64,000 nt of DNA from an uncultured Sphingomonas sp. (GCF_913062585.1 NZ_CAJXWX010000009.1:61019-125018), one strand, 5' to 3'; numbered from the stretch's first letter, positions 18,445-28,590 are shown. Made by a program: numbers and translations. The notes: generated by a model from the sequence alone, not told the origin.

Positions 18445-20220
18445 TCAGCCGATCCCGTATTTCTTCATCCGCTGCGGTAGCGTCTTGTCGAGCGCGGTCG
18501 CCAGCGTCCGGTCCTGCGCGGCCTGGGTGGTCATGCCCAGATGCGCCTCGGCCAGTGCCCGGCCATAGAGCGCCCAGGCCCGCCTTGGATCAAGGGCCAG
18601 CGCCGCGTTAAAATCGGCCAGCGCGGCCTGATCCTCCTTCAGGCGGAGATGGACGAAGCCGCGGCTGTCGAGAAAGCTGCCATTGCGGGGCAGCGCGCGC
18701 ACGGCGGCGTTGCAGTCGCCCATCGCCTTGTCCAGATCCTTGTCGGCCAGCATCCGCGCCCAGCATCGCCCGTTCTGCGCGGTACTGCGCTCGGCATCCT
18801 CGCGGCGGCCGGTCATCCACAGATCATATTGCGCGATCGCCGCATCGAACGCGTCCGCGCGGGCATAAAGCTGCGCCATCTGCAGGCGCGCGGCGTCTTC
18901 GCGCGGCAATTGGGTGTTCAGCAGGTCGAGGTCGCCGATCGTCCCCGCCGGATTGCCTGCGCGAACCCGCAATTCGGCACGGATCAGCCGCGCGCGCGTG
19001 TCGGTGGGATCCAGCGTCAGGGTGGTGTTCAGATCGTCGATCGCCAGCACGGGGCGGCGCTGCGCCATATACGCCAGCGCGCGCTGGCGGGGAAAGCGCG
19101 GGTCCTTGGGCGCCATCGCGATCGCCTTGGTAAAGTCGTCGATCGCGCGGGGCAGGTCGTGCTGCGTCACATACATCGCACCGCGGCGGCTATAGCCCTC
19201 GGCATCGGTCGGCGTCGCGTCCGTGGTCGCGCCTTGCGCCGTCACGACGGCGGCGGTGGCATCGGCATGGGCGGTCGAGTCGAACAGACGCCCGCCATTA
19301 TAGGTGAAATAGATGCGATGCTGCGCATTGGAGACATAGAGGCGGTGCGAGACGAAGAAGTCCGCGCCCAGCAGCATGTCGGTGTCGATCGAGCCCATAT
19401 CCTCGATATGCAGGCGGACATTGTGCAGTTCCTCATTGCCGATCTTCAGCAGCTTGAACCGCGCGATCCAGCTCTGCACCACATGGCTGCCCAGGCCATA
19501 GCCCGCCCCGGCCAGCTCGACGCCGGGATCGCCGGGATGCACCCCGGCGCGGGCGGCGGCGCGCAGCGACACGGTGGTCTGCGTCGCGCCGGTGTCGAAC
19601 GTCGCGTTCAGCTTCGCCCCGTCCAGCTCGACCGTACCCACCGTGTGACGCTGTCCATTGTCGCGGCTCTCGATCGGGATTTCGAAAAAGGGCTGGCCGC
19701 CGGTCCAATAAGCCATGGCCGACTTGCCGCAATTGCTCGGCTTGAACAGCCGGACCATGCCGCCGGGCAGGTCATATTCGACATCCCCCAACCCCAGGAC
19801 ATTCTGACCGATCAGGCCGATCTGGCCGACATAGCTGCCGCTGACGATGAACTGGACATTGGGGATGTCGAGCCCGGCCAGCTTGAAATCCTTGACGGTC
19901 GTCATCGAGGCGTCGGAGCTGCCGCCGATGCCACCGACTCGGAAGCCCATGGGCAGGGACCGGAGCGACAGACCCAGCTCACGCGCCTCGGGCGGGGAGA
20001 TGTTGCTATAGGCAGCACCGCTGTCGAGGATGAAGGGCGCGGGCTTGCCGTTGATCCGGGTTTCGACGACCGGGCGAAAGCCCTGCATCGTGATGGGGAT
20101 CGCCACCATCTGTCCGATCTTGCACGGCGTCGCGGCCATGGCCGGGCTCGCCGTCCCGATCATCAACGCCGCCAGCGCACCCGCCTTGCGATAGGCCCCG
20201 ATCATCCCCGTCATCCCCAT
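18445..20220 (-). CDS. Exported protein with two retropepsin-like aspartic protease domains and TPRs
   Basis: The product is 591 residues (ATG at 20220; 20214 and 20205 also possible) with a signal peptide ending near PAMAA. Two aspartyl-protease-like halves are visible. The first has DSGA at residues 66-69 and the psi-loop partner GLIGQNVLG near 135. The second has DTGA at residues 209-212 and MLLGADFF near 280. From about residue 345, several TPRs follow (for example DLPRAIDDFTKAIAMAPKD and DQAALADFNAALALDP). Bacterial retropepsin-like proteins usually have one domain and dimerise; two in one chain could form a pepsin-like pair. Likely periplasmic. Substrate unknown. Confidence 0.85.
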   Translation of the reverse strand: MGMTGMIGAYRKAGALAALMIGTASPAMAATPCKIGQMVAIPITMQGFRPVVETRINGKPAPFILDSGAAYSNISPPEARELGLSLRSLPMGFRVGGIGGSSDASMTTVKDFKLAGLDIPNVQFIVSGSYVGQIGLIGQNVLGLGDVEYDLPGGMVRLFKPSNCGKSAMAYWTGGQPFFEIPIESRDNGQRHTVGTVELDGAKLNATFDTGATQTTVSLRAAARAGVHPGDPGVELAGAGYGLGSHVVQSWIARFKLLKIGNEELHNVRLHIEDMGSIDTDMLLGADFFVSHRLYVSNAQHRIYFTYNGGRLFDSTAHADATAAVVTAQGATTDATPTDAEGYSRRGAMYVTQHDLPRAIDDFTKAIAMAPKDPRFPRQRALAYMAQRRPVLAIDDLNTTLTLDPTDTRARLIRAELRVRAGNPAGTIGDLDLLNTQLPREDAARLQMAQLYARADAFDAAIAQYDLWMTGRREDAERSTAQNGRCWARMLADKDLDKAMGDCNAAVRALPRNGSFLDSRGFVHLRLKEDQAALADFNAALALDPRRAWALYGRALAEAHLGMTTQAAQDRTLATALDKTLPQRMKKYGIG

Positions 20221-20517
20221 TTCGCGTTGCGGCGGCGAACCTATCAGGGCGTGAAACCGACGAAGATGACGGGATGCTTAAATCGCGGAAATGCAAGTTG
20301 AGGGAGGTCGTAACCGGCCGCCAATATTTTGTTCCGCCGGCCAATCATGAAATTCATGACATGTAGCGCACATGGCCTCATCGAGAATATGGAGGAATTA
20401 TCAAGCCTATTCAGTGCATTGGTCATCGACTGTCATTTTGTCCAACATAAATCATCTTCTGTACGGATATTTCAAAGTGTTGCCGGGTTGGGCCCCCGCA
20501 TATCGCGGAGACCCGTC
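20221..20517 (+). promoter_or_regulatory. Regulatory region upstream of the MFS/phosphoesterase/ArsB operon
   Basis: This 297-base gap between divergent genes is visibly more AT-rich than its surroundings. It holds a perfect 7-1-7 inverted repeat (20345-20359) and two GTCAT words 10 bases apart (20422-20426 and 20432-20436); the second belongs to the heptamer CTGTCAT. The pair is like a Pho-box half-site arrangement but with a spacing one base short. Confidence 0.4.
20345..20359. promoter_or_regulatory. Perfect palindrome TCATGAAATTCATGA, candidate operator
   Basis: A 15-base perfect inverted repeat with a single central base lies 159 bases before the MFS start and 125 bases before the retropepsin start. 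It could be a dimeric repressor site for either gene. No regulator gene is adjacent. Confidence 0.4.
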
Positions 20518-21807
20518 ATGGCCACAGCGGCATTGCCCAATTCTTCTTCATCCCGTGCGCCGGACGCTGACCGGCGGCGCGCGACTCGCTGGCTTCAGGC
20601 CCTCAACTTCTTCATGGCGGACATGCAGGCGGGGATCGGCCCGTTCCTGGGCGTCTTCCTGCAACAGCGCGGATGGCAGACCGGGCCGATCGGCTCGGTC
20701 ATGACGCTGGGCGGCGTCGCGGGCATGGTGATGACCGTGCCTGCGGGCGCGTTCATCGACCATACCGACAAGAAACGCTGGGTGGTGGTGATCACCGGCA
20801 TCTGCACCGTGCTCGCGTCCTTCCTGATCCTCTGGTCGCAGGCGGGCGTGGTCGTCGGGGTCAGCCAGGTGGCGACCGCGATCGCGGGGGCGGCGATCGG
20901 CCCGGCGGTGACCGGCATGACGCTGGGCGTCGTCCGGCAAAAGGGCTTCAACGCGCAGAATGGCCGCAACCAGGCGTGGAACCATGCGGGCAACATGGTC
21001 GGCGCGGGCCTGTCGGGCTTTCTGGGCTGGAAATTCGGGATGCCCGCCATCTTCTACCTCGCCGCGGCGTTCGGCGTGCTGGCGATCATCTCGGTCCTGT
21101 CGATCCCCGAGCGCGCGATCGACCACCGCGCGGCGCGCGGGCTGGAGGACAAGGACGGCGACGAGGATCAGGAAGGCGGCCAGGCGGAGGGGTTCAAGAC
21201 GCTCCTGGCCAACAAGCCGATGCTGATCCTGGCGGCGGCGCTGGCCTGTTTCCACCTGGGCAACGGCGCGATGCTGCCGCTATACGGCATGGCGGTGGTC
21301 GGCGCGGGCAAGGGCGATGCGGCGATGTTCACCGCAACCACGGTGATGGTCGCGCAGGCCGTCATGATCGTCGCCAGCCTGGTCGCGATGAAGGTCGCCG
21401 CCGGGCGGGGCTACTGGTTGGTGCTGCTGATCTCGTTCGCGGCGCTTCCCTTGCGCGGCTTCCTGGCCGGCAGCTTCATCGAACATTGGGGCGTGTGGCC
21501 GGTCCAGGCGCTCGACGGCATCGGCGCGGGGCTTCAGAGCGTGGCGGTGCCGGGCCTCGTCGCCTGCCTGCTGAACGGCACCGGCCGGGTCAATGTCGGC
21601 CAGGGTGCCGTGATGACCATCCAGGGCGTCGGCGCCTCGCTGTCGCCGGCGATCGGCGGCTGGCTGGCGCAGGAACTGGGCTATCACATCGCCTTCTACA
21701 TTCTGGGCGGCTTTGCGGTGGCGAGCCTGGCGCTGTGGATCGGGTTCGCGGGAACGCTGCGCCCGGCCTGTGCCGGGAACGCCGAGCCCCGGGAGGCAAA
21801 GGCATGA
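20518..21807 (+). CDS. MFS transporter
   Basis: The 429-residue protein has about 12 membrane segments. The start at 20518 has CGGAG 7 bases upstream and gives the short soluble N-terminus MATAALPNSSSSRAPDADRR. The first segments contain FFMADMQAGIGPFLGVFLQQ and the MFS A-like loop around FIDHTDKKR. A charged loop (DKDGDEDQEGGQAEG) separates the two halves. The substrate is unknown. Its stop codon overlaps the ATG of the metallophosphoesterase (ATGA), so the two are translationally coupled and probably work on the same compound. Confidence 0.9.
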   Translation: MATAALPNSSSSRAPDADRRRATRWLQALNFFMADMQAGIGPFLGVFLQQRGWQTGPIGSVMTLGGVAGMVMTVPAGAFIDHTDKKRWVVVITGICTVLASFLILWSQAGVVVGVSQVATAIAGAAIGPAVTGMTLGVVRQKGFNAQNGRNQAWNHAGNMVGAGLSGFLGWKFGMPAIFYLAAAFGVLAIISVLSIPERAIDHRAARGLEDKDGDEDQEGGQAEGFKTLLANKPMLILAAALACFHLGNGAMLPLYGMAVVGAGKGDAAMFTATTVMVAQAVMIVASLVAMKVAAGRGYWLVLLISFAALPLRGFLAGSFIEHWGVWPVQALDGIGAGLQSVAVPGLVACLLNGTGRVNVGQGAVMTIQGVGASLSPAIGGWLAQELGYHIAFYILGGFAVASLALWIGFAGTLRPACAGNAEPREAKA

Positions 21808-22910
21808 GCGGCTTCGCCTGGGTCCATATCGGAGACCTGCACCTGGACGAGGATGACGGCTGGCAGAGCCTCGACCGGCTGCATGCGATCGTCGGACAGG
21901 TGAACGCCCACATGGGCAGCGCCGACTTCGTCTTCGTGCCCGGCGACAATGCCAATCACGGCACGCCCGAACAATATGCCCGGATGCTGGAAGCGCTGGC
22001 GCCGCTAAGCCTGCCCTGGCGCATCATCCCCGGCGACCATGATTTCGAGCCGGGCGACCTGTCCGCCTATGAGGCCGCGATCCCCGAGGCGCATCGGCCG
22101 GAGACCGAGGTGATCGCGGGGCATCGCTGCCTGTTCCTCGACGTCGTGTCGGCGGGGGCGGGCGGGCCGGATTTCCGGCTGACCATGCATCACCGCAATC
22201 GCCTGTCCGAGGAACTGGCGCGAGCGAAGGCGGCAGGCGAGGTGCCCTTGGCCTTCATGCACGCCTATCCTGGCGATCTGGCGGCGGACGGCGACCGGAT
22301 CGCGCGCCAGTTCATCGACGGCGCGGTCGCCTTTGTCGATACCGGCCATACCCATTATAACGAGCTGCTCAACGACGGCCGCGTGGTCTATGGCGCGACC
22401 CGCTCGACCGGGCAGATCGAGGAGGATGGCGGTGCGCCGGGCTTCACCATCGTCTGTGTCCAGGACCGGGTGGTCAGCTGGCGCTTCCGACGGCTGGACG
22501 CGCCGTGGCCGCATGTCCAGATCGTCTCGCCGGGCGATGTCCGGCTCATCACCCGCCCGACCGACCCGCATCAGGTGCCACGTCCCGGCGCGGTGGAGGT
22601 GTTCGCCCGGCTGTTCGGCGGAGATGCGCCGCCGGTCGCACGGGTCGGCGACCGCGACACGCCTATGACGCGCGGCGGCGATGGCCTGTGGCGCGCGACG
22701 GTGACGCTGGACGAGGGGCTCAACCCGATCGAGGTCCGTTGCGGAGACGGCTATGACCGGATCGAGTGCCTGGTCCGCGACGCCCATGCGATCCCGAAGC
22801 GCCGACTGCCCGTGGCACCGGGCGAGGATTGCCACGCGATCGGCGCCTGGCCTATCGCCGGGATCGACGGTGCCCAGCTCGGGCCCAACAAGAATGGGTG
22901 CGGATGGTGA
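21804..22910 (+). CDS. Calcineurin-like metallophosphoesterase with C-terminal beta-domain
   Basis: The 368-residue cytoplasmic protein carries the full metallophosphoesterase set: D11 and H13 in HIGDLHLD, D48-N49 in PGDNANHG, H79 in PGDHD, the His of MHAYPGD and GHTH in VDTGHTHYN. The layout matches Icc/CpdA-like phosphodiesterases. After about residue 240 there is an extra domain of about 110 residues (PGAVEVFARLFGG ... GLNPIEVRCGDGYDR) that looks like a beta-sandwich. It overlaps the MFS gene by 4 bases upstream and the ArsB-type gene by 7 bases downstream. The substrate is a phosphate mono- or diester, not identifiable here. Confidence 0.9.
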   Translation: MSGFAWVHIGDLHLDEDDGWQSLDRLHAIVGQVNAHMGSADFVFVPGDNANHGTPEQYARMLEALAPLSLPWRIIPGDHDFEPGDLSAYEAAIPEAHRPETEVIAGHRCLFLDVVSAGAGGPDFRLTMHHRNRLSEELARAKAAGEVPLAFMHAYPGDLAADGDRIARQFIDGAVAFVDTGHTHYNELLNDGRVVYGATRSTGQIEEDGGAPGFTIVCVQDRVVSWRFRRLDAPWPHVQIVSPGDVRLITRPTDPHQVPRPGAVEVFARLFGGDAPPVARVGDRDTPMTRGGDGLWRATVTLDEGLNPIEVRCGDGYDRIECLVRDAHAIPKRRLPVAPGEDCHAIGAWPIAGIDGAQLGPNKNGCGW

Positions 22911-24157
22911 CCTTTGCCTATGGAGCCACCTGGGCGATTGCGGGCCTGTCGACGGCGGGCGTGATCGCACGGCCGATGCGCTGGCCCGAATGGATATGGG
23001 CGGTGACGGGGGCAGTCCTGCTGATCGTCCTCGGCCTGATGCCGCTGGCACAAGCGGGGCAGGCGGTTGCCAAGGGCCTCGACGTCTATCTCTTTCTGAC
23101 CGGCATGATGCTGCTGAGCGAGACCGCGCGCGAACATGGCGCGTTCGACTGGATCGCCGCCACCGCCGTCAACATGGCGGGCCGGTCGCGCGCAAAGCTG
23201 TTCGCGCTGGTCTATGCGACGGGCGTGGTCGTCACGACCTTCATGTCGAACGATGCGACAGCCGTCGTCCTGACCCCCGCCGTGTTCGTCGCGGCGAAGA
23301 AGGCGAAGGCCGATCCGTTGCCCTTGCTGTTCGCCTGCGCGCTGATCGCCAATGCGGCCAGCTTCGTGCTGCCCATTTCCAACCCCGCCAACCTCGTTCT
23401 CTATGGTGGCCACATGCCGCCGTTGGGCGCGTGGATGAAGGCGTTCGCATTGCCCTCGATCGGGTCGATCGTGGTGACCTATGGGGTGCTGCGCTGGACG
23501 CAGCGGGCGCGGATCGCGGGGGACTGCGAATCCGATGTGACGCGCGAGGCGCTGTCGACCGGCGGCAAGCTGGCGATTGCGGGCATCGTGCTGACCGCGC
23601 TGCTGCTCCTGACCATGTCGGCGCTCGACGTCGAACTGGGCCTGCCGACCGCCTTGGCAGGCATCGCGACGGCGGTGGTCGTGTCGCTGCTGGCGGGGCG
23701 CTCGCCGGTGACGTTGGCGCGGTCGGTCAGCTGGGGCGTGCTGCCGCTGGTCGCGGGGCTGTTCGTGCTGGTCGAGGCGCTCGACCGGACCGGCGTGATC
23801 GCCTGGGTGGCGCGGGGCCTTCGCGATATGCTGACTGATCCGACGCGCGCGGCGGCGGTGTCGGGGACGGTGCTGGCGTTCGTCAGCAATGCGATGAACA
23901 ATCTGCCGGCCGGCCTGGTCGCCAGCAGCGCCATCGCCCAGGCGCATCCGCCGCAGATCGTCACCGACGCGCTGCTGATCGGGGTCGACCTGGGACCGAA
24001 CCTGTCGGTGACGGGATCGCTGGCGACGATATTGTGGCTTCAGGCTATCCGGCGCGAGGGCGAGGATGTGAGTTTCCTCGCCTTCCTGAAGGTCGGGGCG
24101 GTGGCGATGCCGCTCGCCTTGCTGGCGGCGCTGGGGATTCGGTTGCTGATCGGGTAG
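22904..24157 (+). CDS. ArsB-type permease (ArsB/NhaD/SLC13 superfamily)
   Basis: The 417-residue membrane protein starts at MVTFAYGATW inside the end of the phosphoesterase gene. Its sequence FMSNDATAVVLTP, then NAASFVLPISNPANLVLYGG, is the hallmark of the arsenite efflux permease ArsB. A second half repeat carries VSNAMNNLPAGL and DLGPNLSVTGSLATILW. ArsB exports As(III) or Sb(III) using the proton gradient or with ArsA. There is no arsR, arsC or arsA in the window, and the partners are an MFS permease and a phosphoesterase, so another anion cannot be excluded. Confidence 0.9.
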   Translation: MVTFAYGATWAIAGLSTAGVIARPMRWPEWIWAVTGAVLLIVLGLMPLAQAGQAVAKGLDVYLFLTGMMLLSETAREHGAFDWIAATAVNMAGRSRAKLFALVYATGVVVTTFMSNDATAVVLTPAVFVAAKKAKADPLPLLFACALIANAASFVLPISNPANLVLYGGHMPPLGAWMKAFALPSIGSIVVTYGVLRWTQRARIAGDCESDVTREALSTGGKLAIAGIVLTALLLLTMSALDVELGLPTALAGIATAVVVSLLAGRSPVTLARSVSWGVLPLVAGLFVLVEALDRTGVIAWVARGLRDMLTDPTRAAAVSGTVLAFVSNAMNNLPAGLVASSAIAQAHPPQIVTDALLIGVDLGPNLSVTGSLATILWLQAIRREGEDVSFLAFLKVGAVAMPLALLAALGIRLLIG

Positions 24158-24164
24158 CGCCACC

Positions 24165-24244
24165 CTCCGTTCGCACTGAGCGAAGTCGAAGTGCATGCGG
24201 GACGGTTGCCCCTTGGCCTTCGACTTCGCTCAGGCTGAACGGAG
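24165..24244. repeat. Family A inverted repeat (CTGAGCGAAGTCGAAG type)
   Basis: The arms at 24165-24191 and 24218-24244 match at 24 of 27 positions as an inverted repeat. The 16-base core CTGAGCGAAGTCGAAG is exact in both arms and also occurs twice at 44281-44355. It lies between the convergent ArsB-type and thrC genes and probably forms a bidirectional terminator hairpin. Confidence 0.75.
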
Positions 24245-24252
24245 TTTGGTAA

Positions 24253-25476
<1,224 letters not shown>

Positions 25477-25516
25477 GGGCGCAGCCTATCGGTCGAAACC
25501 GCCCGACGCCATACGC

Positions 25517-26296
25517 TTAGCCGGGTGTGGCCGCCGACCCGGCGAGCAGCCCGCCGTCGATGCTGAACTCTGCGCCGGTCACATAGGTCGCCTCGTCGGA
25601 CGCCAGCATGACCGCGATCGCCGCCACCTCGTCCGGCTCGCCGAAGCGTTTCAGCGGCGTATCGGCGACCAGCGCCGCCATCTTCGCCGCGCGGTCGGGG
25701 CCGGTGCCCAGCATCGGCTCCCAGATCGGGGTCAGGATCGCGGCGGGGTGGATGGAATTGCAGCGGATCGTCCATCCGTTCTGCGCACAATAGAGCGCGA
25801 CCGTCTTGCTATGGTTGCGGATCGCCGCCTTGGACGAGGCATAGGCCGCCGCGCCCGGTATCCCGACCAGCCCCGAGCGCGACGAGATGTTGATGATCGA
25901 GCCCGCGCCCTTCGCCTTCATCGCGCCGATGGCATAGCGACAGCCGAGGAAGGTGCCGTCGAGGTTGACCCGGTGCACCGCGTGCCAGTCCTCCAGCGAC
26001 GCATGTTCGGGATCATGGGGCACGAAGCCCTGCTCGAATCCGGTGATCCCGGCATTGTTGACGACGACGTCGGCGGTCGGGACGATGTCCGCCAGTCGCG
26101 CCCAGTCGGCTTCCTCGGCGACGTCCAGCGGCTCGAAGCGGCAATCCAGCGTATCGGCGGCGGCCCGGCCGGTCTCGGCATCGCGGTCGGTCAGGATGAC
26201 GGTCGCGCCTTCGTCGTGAAAGCGGCGGGCGATGGCACGGCCGATCCCGCGCGCCGCGCCGGTGACGACGCACGTCTTGTTCTGCAAACGGGGCAT
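25517..26296 (-). CDS. Short-chain dehydrogenase/reductase (SDR)
   Basis: The 259-residue classical SDR has TGAARGIG near residue 13 for NAD(P) binding, NNAG near residue 86, the catalytic Ser in INISSRSG, and YASSK (Tyr and Lys). The C-terminus ends with the usual SIDGGLLAG. An Asp after the second strand (LTDRD) suggests a preference for NAD over NADP. It is probably an alcohol or ketone oxidoreductase of unknown substrate, upstream of thrC on the same strand. Confidence 0.9.
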   Translation of the reverse strand: MPRLQNKTCVVTGAARGIGRAIARRFHDEGATVILTDRDAETGRAAADTLDCRFEPLDVAEEADWARLADIVPTADVVVNNAGITGFEQGFVPHDPEHASLEDWHAVHRVNLDGTFLGCRYAIGAMKAKGAGSIINISSRSGLVGIPGAAAYASSKAAIRNHSKTVALYCAQNGWTIRCNSIHPAAILTPIWEPMLGTGPDRAAKMAALVADTPLKRFGEPDEVAAIAVMLASDEATYVTGAEFSIDGGLLAGSAATPG

Positions 26297-26434
26297 AAAA
26301 TCTCTCGAAATGGGGGCAGGGGGCGGTTCATGCCGCCGTGAAGACCTGTGCCGCGTCAGCGGTGCCGCTGGACCATGTCGAGAACTCCTGGTTTCGGGTC
26401 GTTCCTATCACCGACCAGTGTCCGCTTCATCTCC

Positions 26435-26460
26435 TTTGTTCGCGCCTCTGCGCGAACAAA
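26435..26460 (-). terminator. Hairpin behind the DUF2238 gene
   Basis: A perfect 10-base-pair stem (26435-26444 with 26451-26460, TTTGTTCGCG) with a 6-base loop directly follows the stop codon of the DUF2238 gene. Bases 26441-26460 match 40770-40789 at 19 of 20 positions, so it is also a fragment of the family C repeat. Confidence 0.6.
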
Positions 26461-27075
26461 CTACCTCGCCGTGATCCCGGCAATCTGCCGATCATGCACC
26501 CGCGACAATGTCGCCAATGCCGTCACCGCGCCGATCAGGCACATCAGCATGTCCCATTGCGTGTCCCAGGGATCGCCCTGCGTCCCCAGAAATTCGTCCG
26601 CACCCTGACCCAGCGCCATCGCCGCGCCGAACTCGATCAGCTCATAGGTGGCGCTGACCGCCAGGCAACAGGCGAGGACGAGGGCCGTCAGCAACCCGCC
26701 GCGCACCAGGCTGCCGCGCCGGACCAGCCCTTCGCGAAACACGAGGGCGGGCACGAATCCCTGCGCGAAATGGCCCAGCCGGTCATAGGGATTGCGGGCC
26801 AGATCCAGCCAGTCCTGCACCCAATATCCGGCGGGCACGCGCGCATAGCTATAGGCGCCGCCCAGCATCAGGATCAGCCCGTGCACGCCGATCAGGATCA
26901 GCGCCAGGTCGGTCGGCACGAACCGCCGCCGCATAGCCCAGAGCAGGGGCAACACGATCAGCACCGGCGCGACCTCCATCCACCAGGTCGCCCGGTCGAA
27001 CGGGTGGAGTCCCGAGGCAAGCAGCCCCACCACCCAAATCGCACTCAACAGCGCCAGCTTTGTCCCGCTCCCCAT
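26461..27075 (-). CDS. DUF2238 (YjdF-like) integral membrane protein
   Basis: The product is 204 residues from MGSGTKLALLSA, which matches the roughly 205-residue size of the family and leaves 99 bases for a divergent promoter; an ATG at 27144 would add 23 Arg-rich residues. About six membrane segments are visible. The conserved charged stretch NPYDRLGHFAQGFVPALVFRE and the later SATYELIEFGAAMALGQGAD and TQWDM segments are characteristic. The family has no established function. It is divergent from the dienelactone hydrolase gene. Confidence 0.85.
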   Translation of the reverse strand: MGSGTKLALLSAIWVVGLLASGLHPFDRATWWMEVAPVLIVLPLLWAMRRRFVPTDLALILIGVHGLILMLGGAYSYARVPAGYWVQDWLDLARNPYDRLGHFAQGFVPALVFREGLVRRGSLVRGGLLTALVLACCLAVSATYELIEFGAAMALGQGADEFLGTQGDPWDTQWDMLMCLIGAVTALATLSRVHDRQIAGITAR

Positions 27076-27174
27076 CACGGCGCCGACGATAACGCCAAGG
27101 GACAACCGGGCAAGTCGATTGCCCCGATCCCGCCGGGATGCCAAGGACGCGGTCGAAACAAGGACGAAGGCGCC

Positions 27175-27918
27175 ATGATCCTACGCAGCGACGAGACCCA
27201 GGATGTCGAGGTGCCCGGCAGCGGCGCGATGCGGATGCACCTGTTCCGCCCGGCCATCGAGGGGCGCTTTCCCGGCATCCTGCTATTTTCCGAAATCTAT
27301 CAGGTGACGGCGCCGATCCGGCGGCTGGCGGCGATGCTGGCGGGGCAGGGTTATCTCGTCGCAGTGCCCGAGGTCTATCACGAATATGAGCCCGCCGGCA
27401 CGGTGCTGGCCTATGACAAGCCAGGCACGGACCGGGGCAACGACCTGAAATTCACCAAATCGGTCGCCGCCTATGACGCCGATGCCGCCGCTGCGCTGAC
27501 CGCGCTCGCCGCGCATCCGGCGTGCAACGGGCGGTTGGGGACGTTCGGCGTGTGCCTGGGCGGGCATCTGGCATACCGTGCCGCGCTCGACCCGCGTGTC
27601 GGCGCGGCGGCATGTTTCTACGCGACCGATATCCATTCGGGCACGCTGGGCGCGGGGCGTCAGGACGACAGCCTGGCGCGCATGGACAAGTTGAAGGCCG
27701 AGACGATGTTCGTCTGGGGCCGGCAGGACCCGCATGTACCCTTTGCCGGACGCGAGGCGATCCGGGCGCGGCTGGAAGCGGTCGGCGCATCCTATGAATG
27801 GCATGAGGTGGCGGGGCAGCATGCCTTTCTGCGCGACGAAGGGCCTCGCTACGACCCCGCGCTGTTCCTGCAGGCGATGCAATGGACGCTGGCGCTGTAC
27901 GCGCGAGCGCTGCGATAG
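27175..27918 (+). CDS. Dienelactone hydrolase family protein
   Basis: The 247-residue alpha/beta hydrolase has the Cys-Asp-His triad of dienelactone hydrolases: C127 in FGVCLGGHLA, D185 in GRQDPHVPF and H216 in AGQHAFLRDE. An FSEIYQVTAPIRRLA segment supplies the oxyanion region. The start at MILRSDETQD is preceded by AAGGACGAAGG. The family opens dienelactone in chlorocatechol breakdown, but most chromosomal members have other ester substrates. No catabolic genes are adjacent. Confidence 0.9.
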   Translation: MILRSDETQDVEVPGSGAMRMHLFRPAIEGRFPGILLFSEIYQVTAPIRRLAAMLAGQGYLVAVPEVYHEYEPAGTVLAYDKPGTDRGNDLKFTKSVAAYDADAAAALTALAAHPACNGRLGTFGVCLGGHLAYRAALDPRVGAAACFYATDIHSGTLGAGRQDDSLARMDKLKAETMFVWGRQDPHVPFAGREAIRARLEAVGASYEWHEVAGQHAFLRDEGPRYDPALFLQAMQWTLALYARALR

Positions 27919-28011
27919 GGGCCTCGCGCGTTCGCGGCGCAGGCGGCGTCGTGTTTGCAGAAGTTTAACGGATTCTGACCATTATGGACGGGAAAGAGAA
28001 CCGTCCTCCCC

Positions 28012-28590
28012 ATGCTGAGTCCTTGTTCCCCGCGCCGCCGTCCAGGCCCTCGGCGTCCGATCCTGTCCGATCGGCGGGGGGCGGCGATCGTCGAATTCGC
28101 GCTGGTCGCGGCGCCCTTCATCGCGCTGCTGCTGGCGATCCTCCAGACTGGTCTGGCCTATCTGGCGCAGGAGGCGCTGGAGAGCGCGGTGGAGACATCG
28201 GCGCGCAGCATCGTGACCGGCCAGGCCCAGGCCGCCGACATCCAGGGCAGCGGCGCCGGCATGAGCATCGCCCAGTTGACCGAGCGTTTCCGCCAGGCGG
28301 GGTGCAAGGGATTGCCCTCCTTCATGGCGTGCAACCGGCTGTATGTCGACGTGCGTAGCGCGTCGTCGGGCGCGGCCTTTGCCCCTGCCGCCGCGCCGCT
28401 CAACTATGACAGCCGCAGCGGCAAACCGACCAACCTGTCCTATGATCTGGGCAGCCAGGGATCGCTGGTGATGGTGCGGTTCATCTATCTCTGGCCGATG
28501 CGGCTGGCGCCCAATATCGACCTGAGCGGCAATGGCGGCACCACCACGCTGATCGCGACCTCGGTATCCAAGTCAGAGGCCTATCAGTGA
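28012..28590 (+). CDS. TadE-like pilus assembly protein (first of two)
   Basis: The 192-residue protein has a basic N-terminus, the TadE-type processing region DRRGAAIVEFALVAAPFIAL (the Glu of VEFAL is typical of pseudopilin-like class III signals), and one membrane helix. The rest is a secreted domain with one Cys pair (GCKG and ACNR). TadE proteins are minor pseudopilins of Flp/Tad pili. Its stop overlaps the start of the next gene. No tadA, tadB, tadC, rcpC or flp gene is in the window, so the set depends on another locus for a machine. Confidence 0.85.
   Translation: MLSPCSPRRRPGPRRPILSDRRGAAIVEFALVAAPFIALLLAILQTGLAYLAQEALESAVETSARSIVTGQAQAADIQGSGAGMSIAQLTERFRQAGCKGLPSFMACNRLYVDVRSASSGAAFAPAAAPLNYDSRSGKPTNLSYDLGSQGSLVMVRFIYLWPMRLAPNIDLSGNGGTTTLIATSVSKSEAYQ

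Noticed and set aside
18541..20301. 586-codon open frame on the plus strand
   Set aside because: It is antisense to the double-retropepsin gene, which carries two intact aspartic motifs and TPRs.
20244..20426. 60-codon minus-strand frame in the promoter region before the MFS gene
   Set aside because: It has no ribosome-binding site or signal of its own, and the interval looks regulatory and AT-rich.
20673..21803. Plus-strand extension of the phosphoesterase frame upstream of 21804
   Set aside because: It runs through the MFS gene in another frame and has no MFS or phosphoesterase features. The ATGA overlap start fits the family.
26338..27174. Extension of the dienelactone hydrolase frame upstream
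   Set aside because: The extension overlaps the DUF2238 membrane gene on the other strand. The hydrolase fold starts at 27175 behind a good ribosome-binding site.
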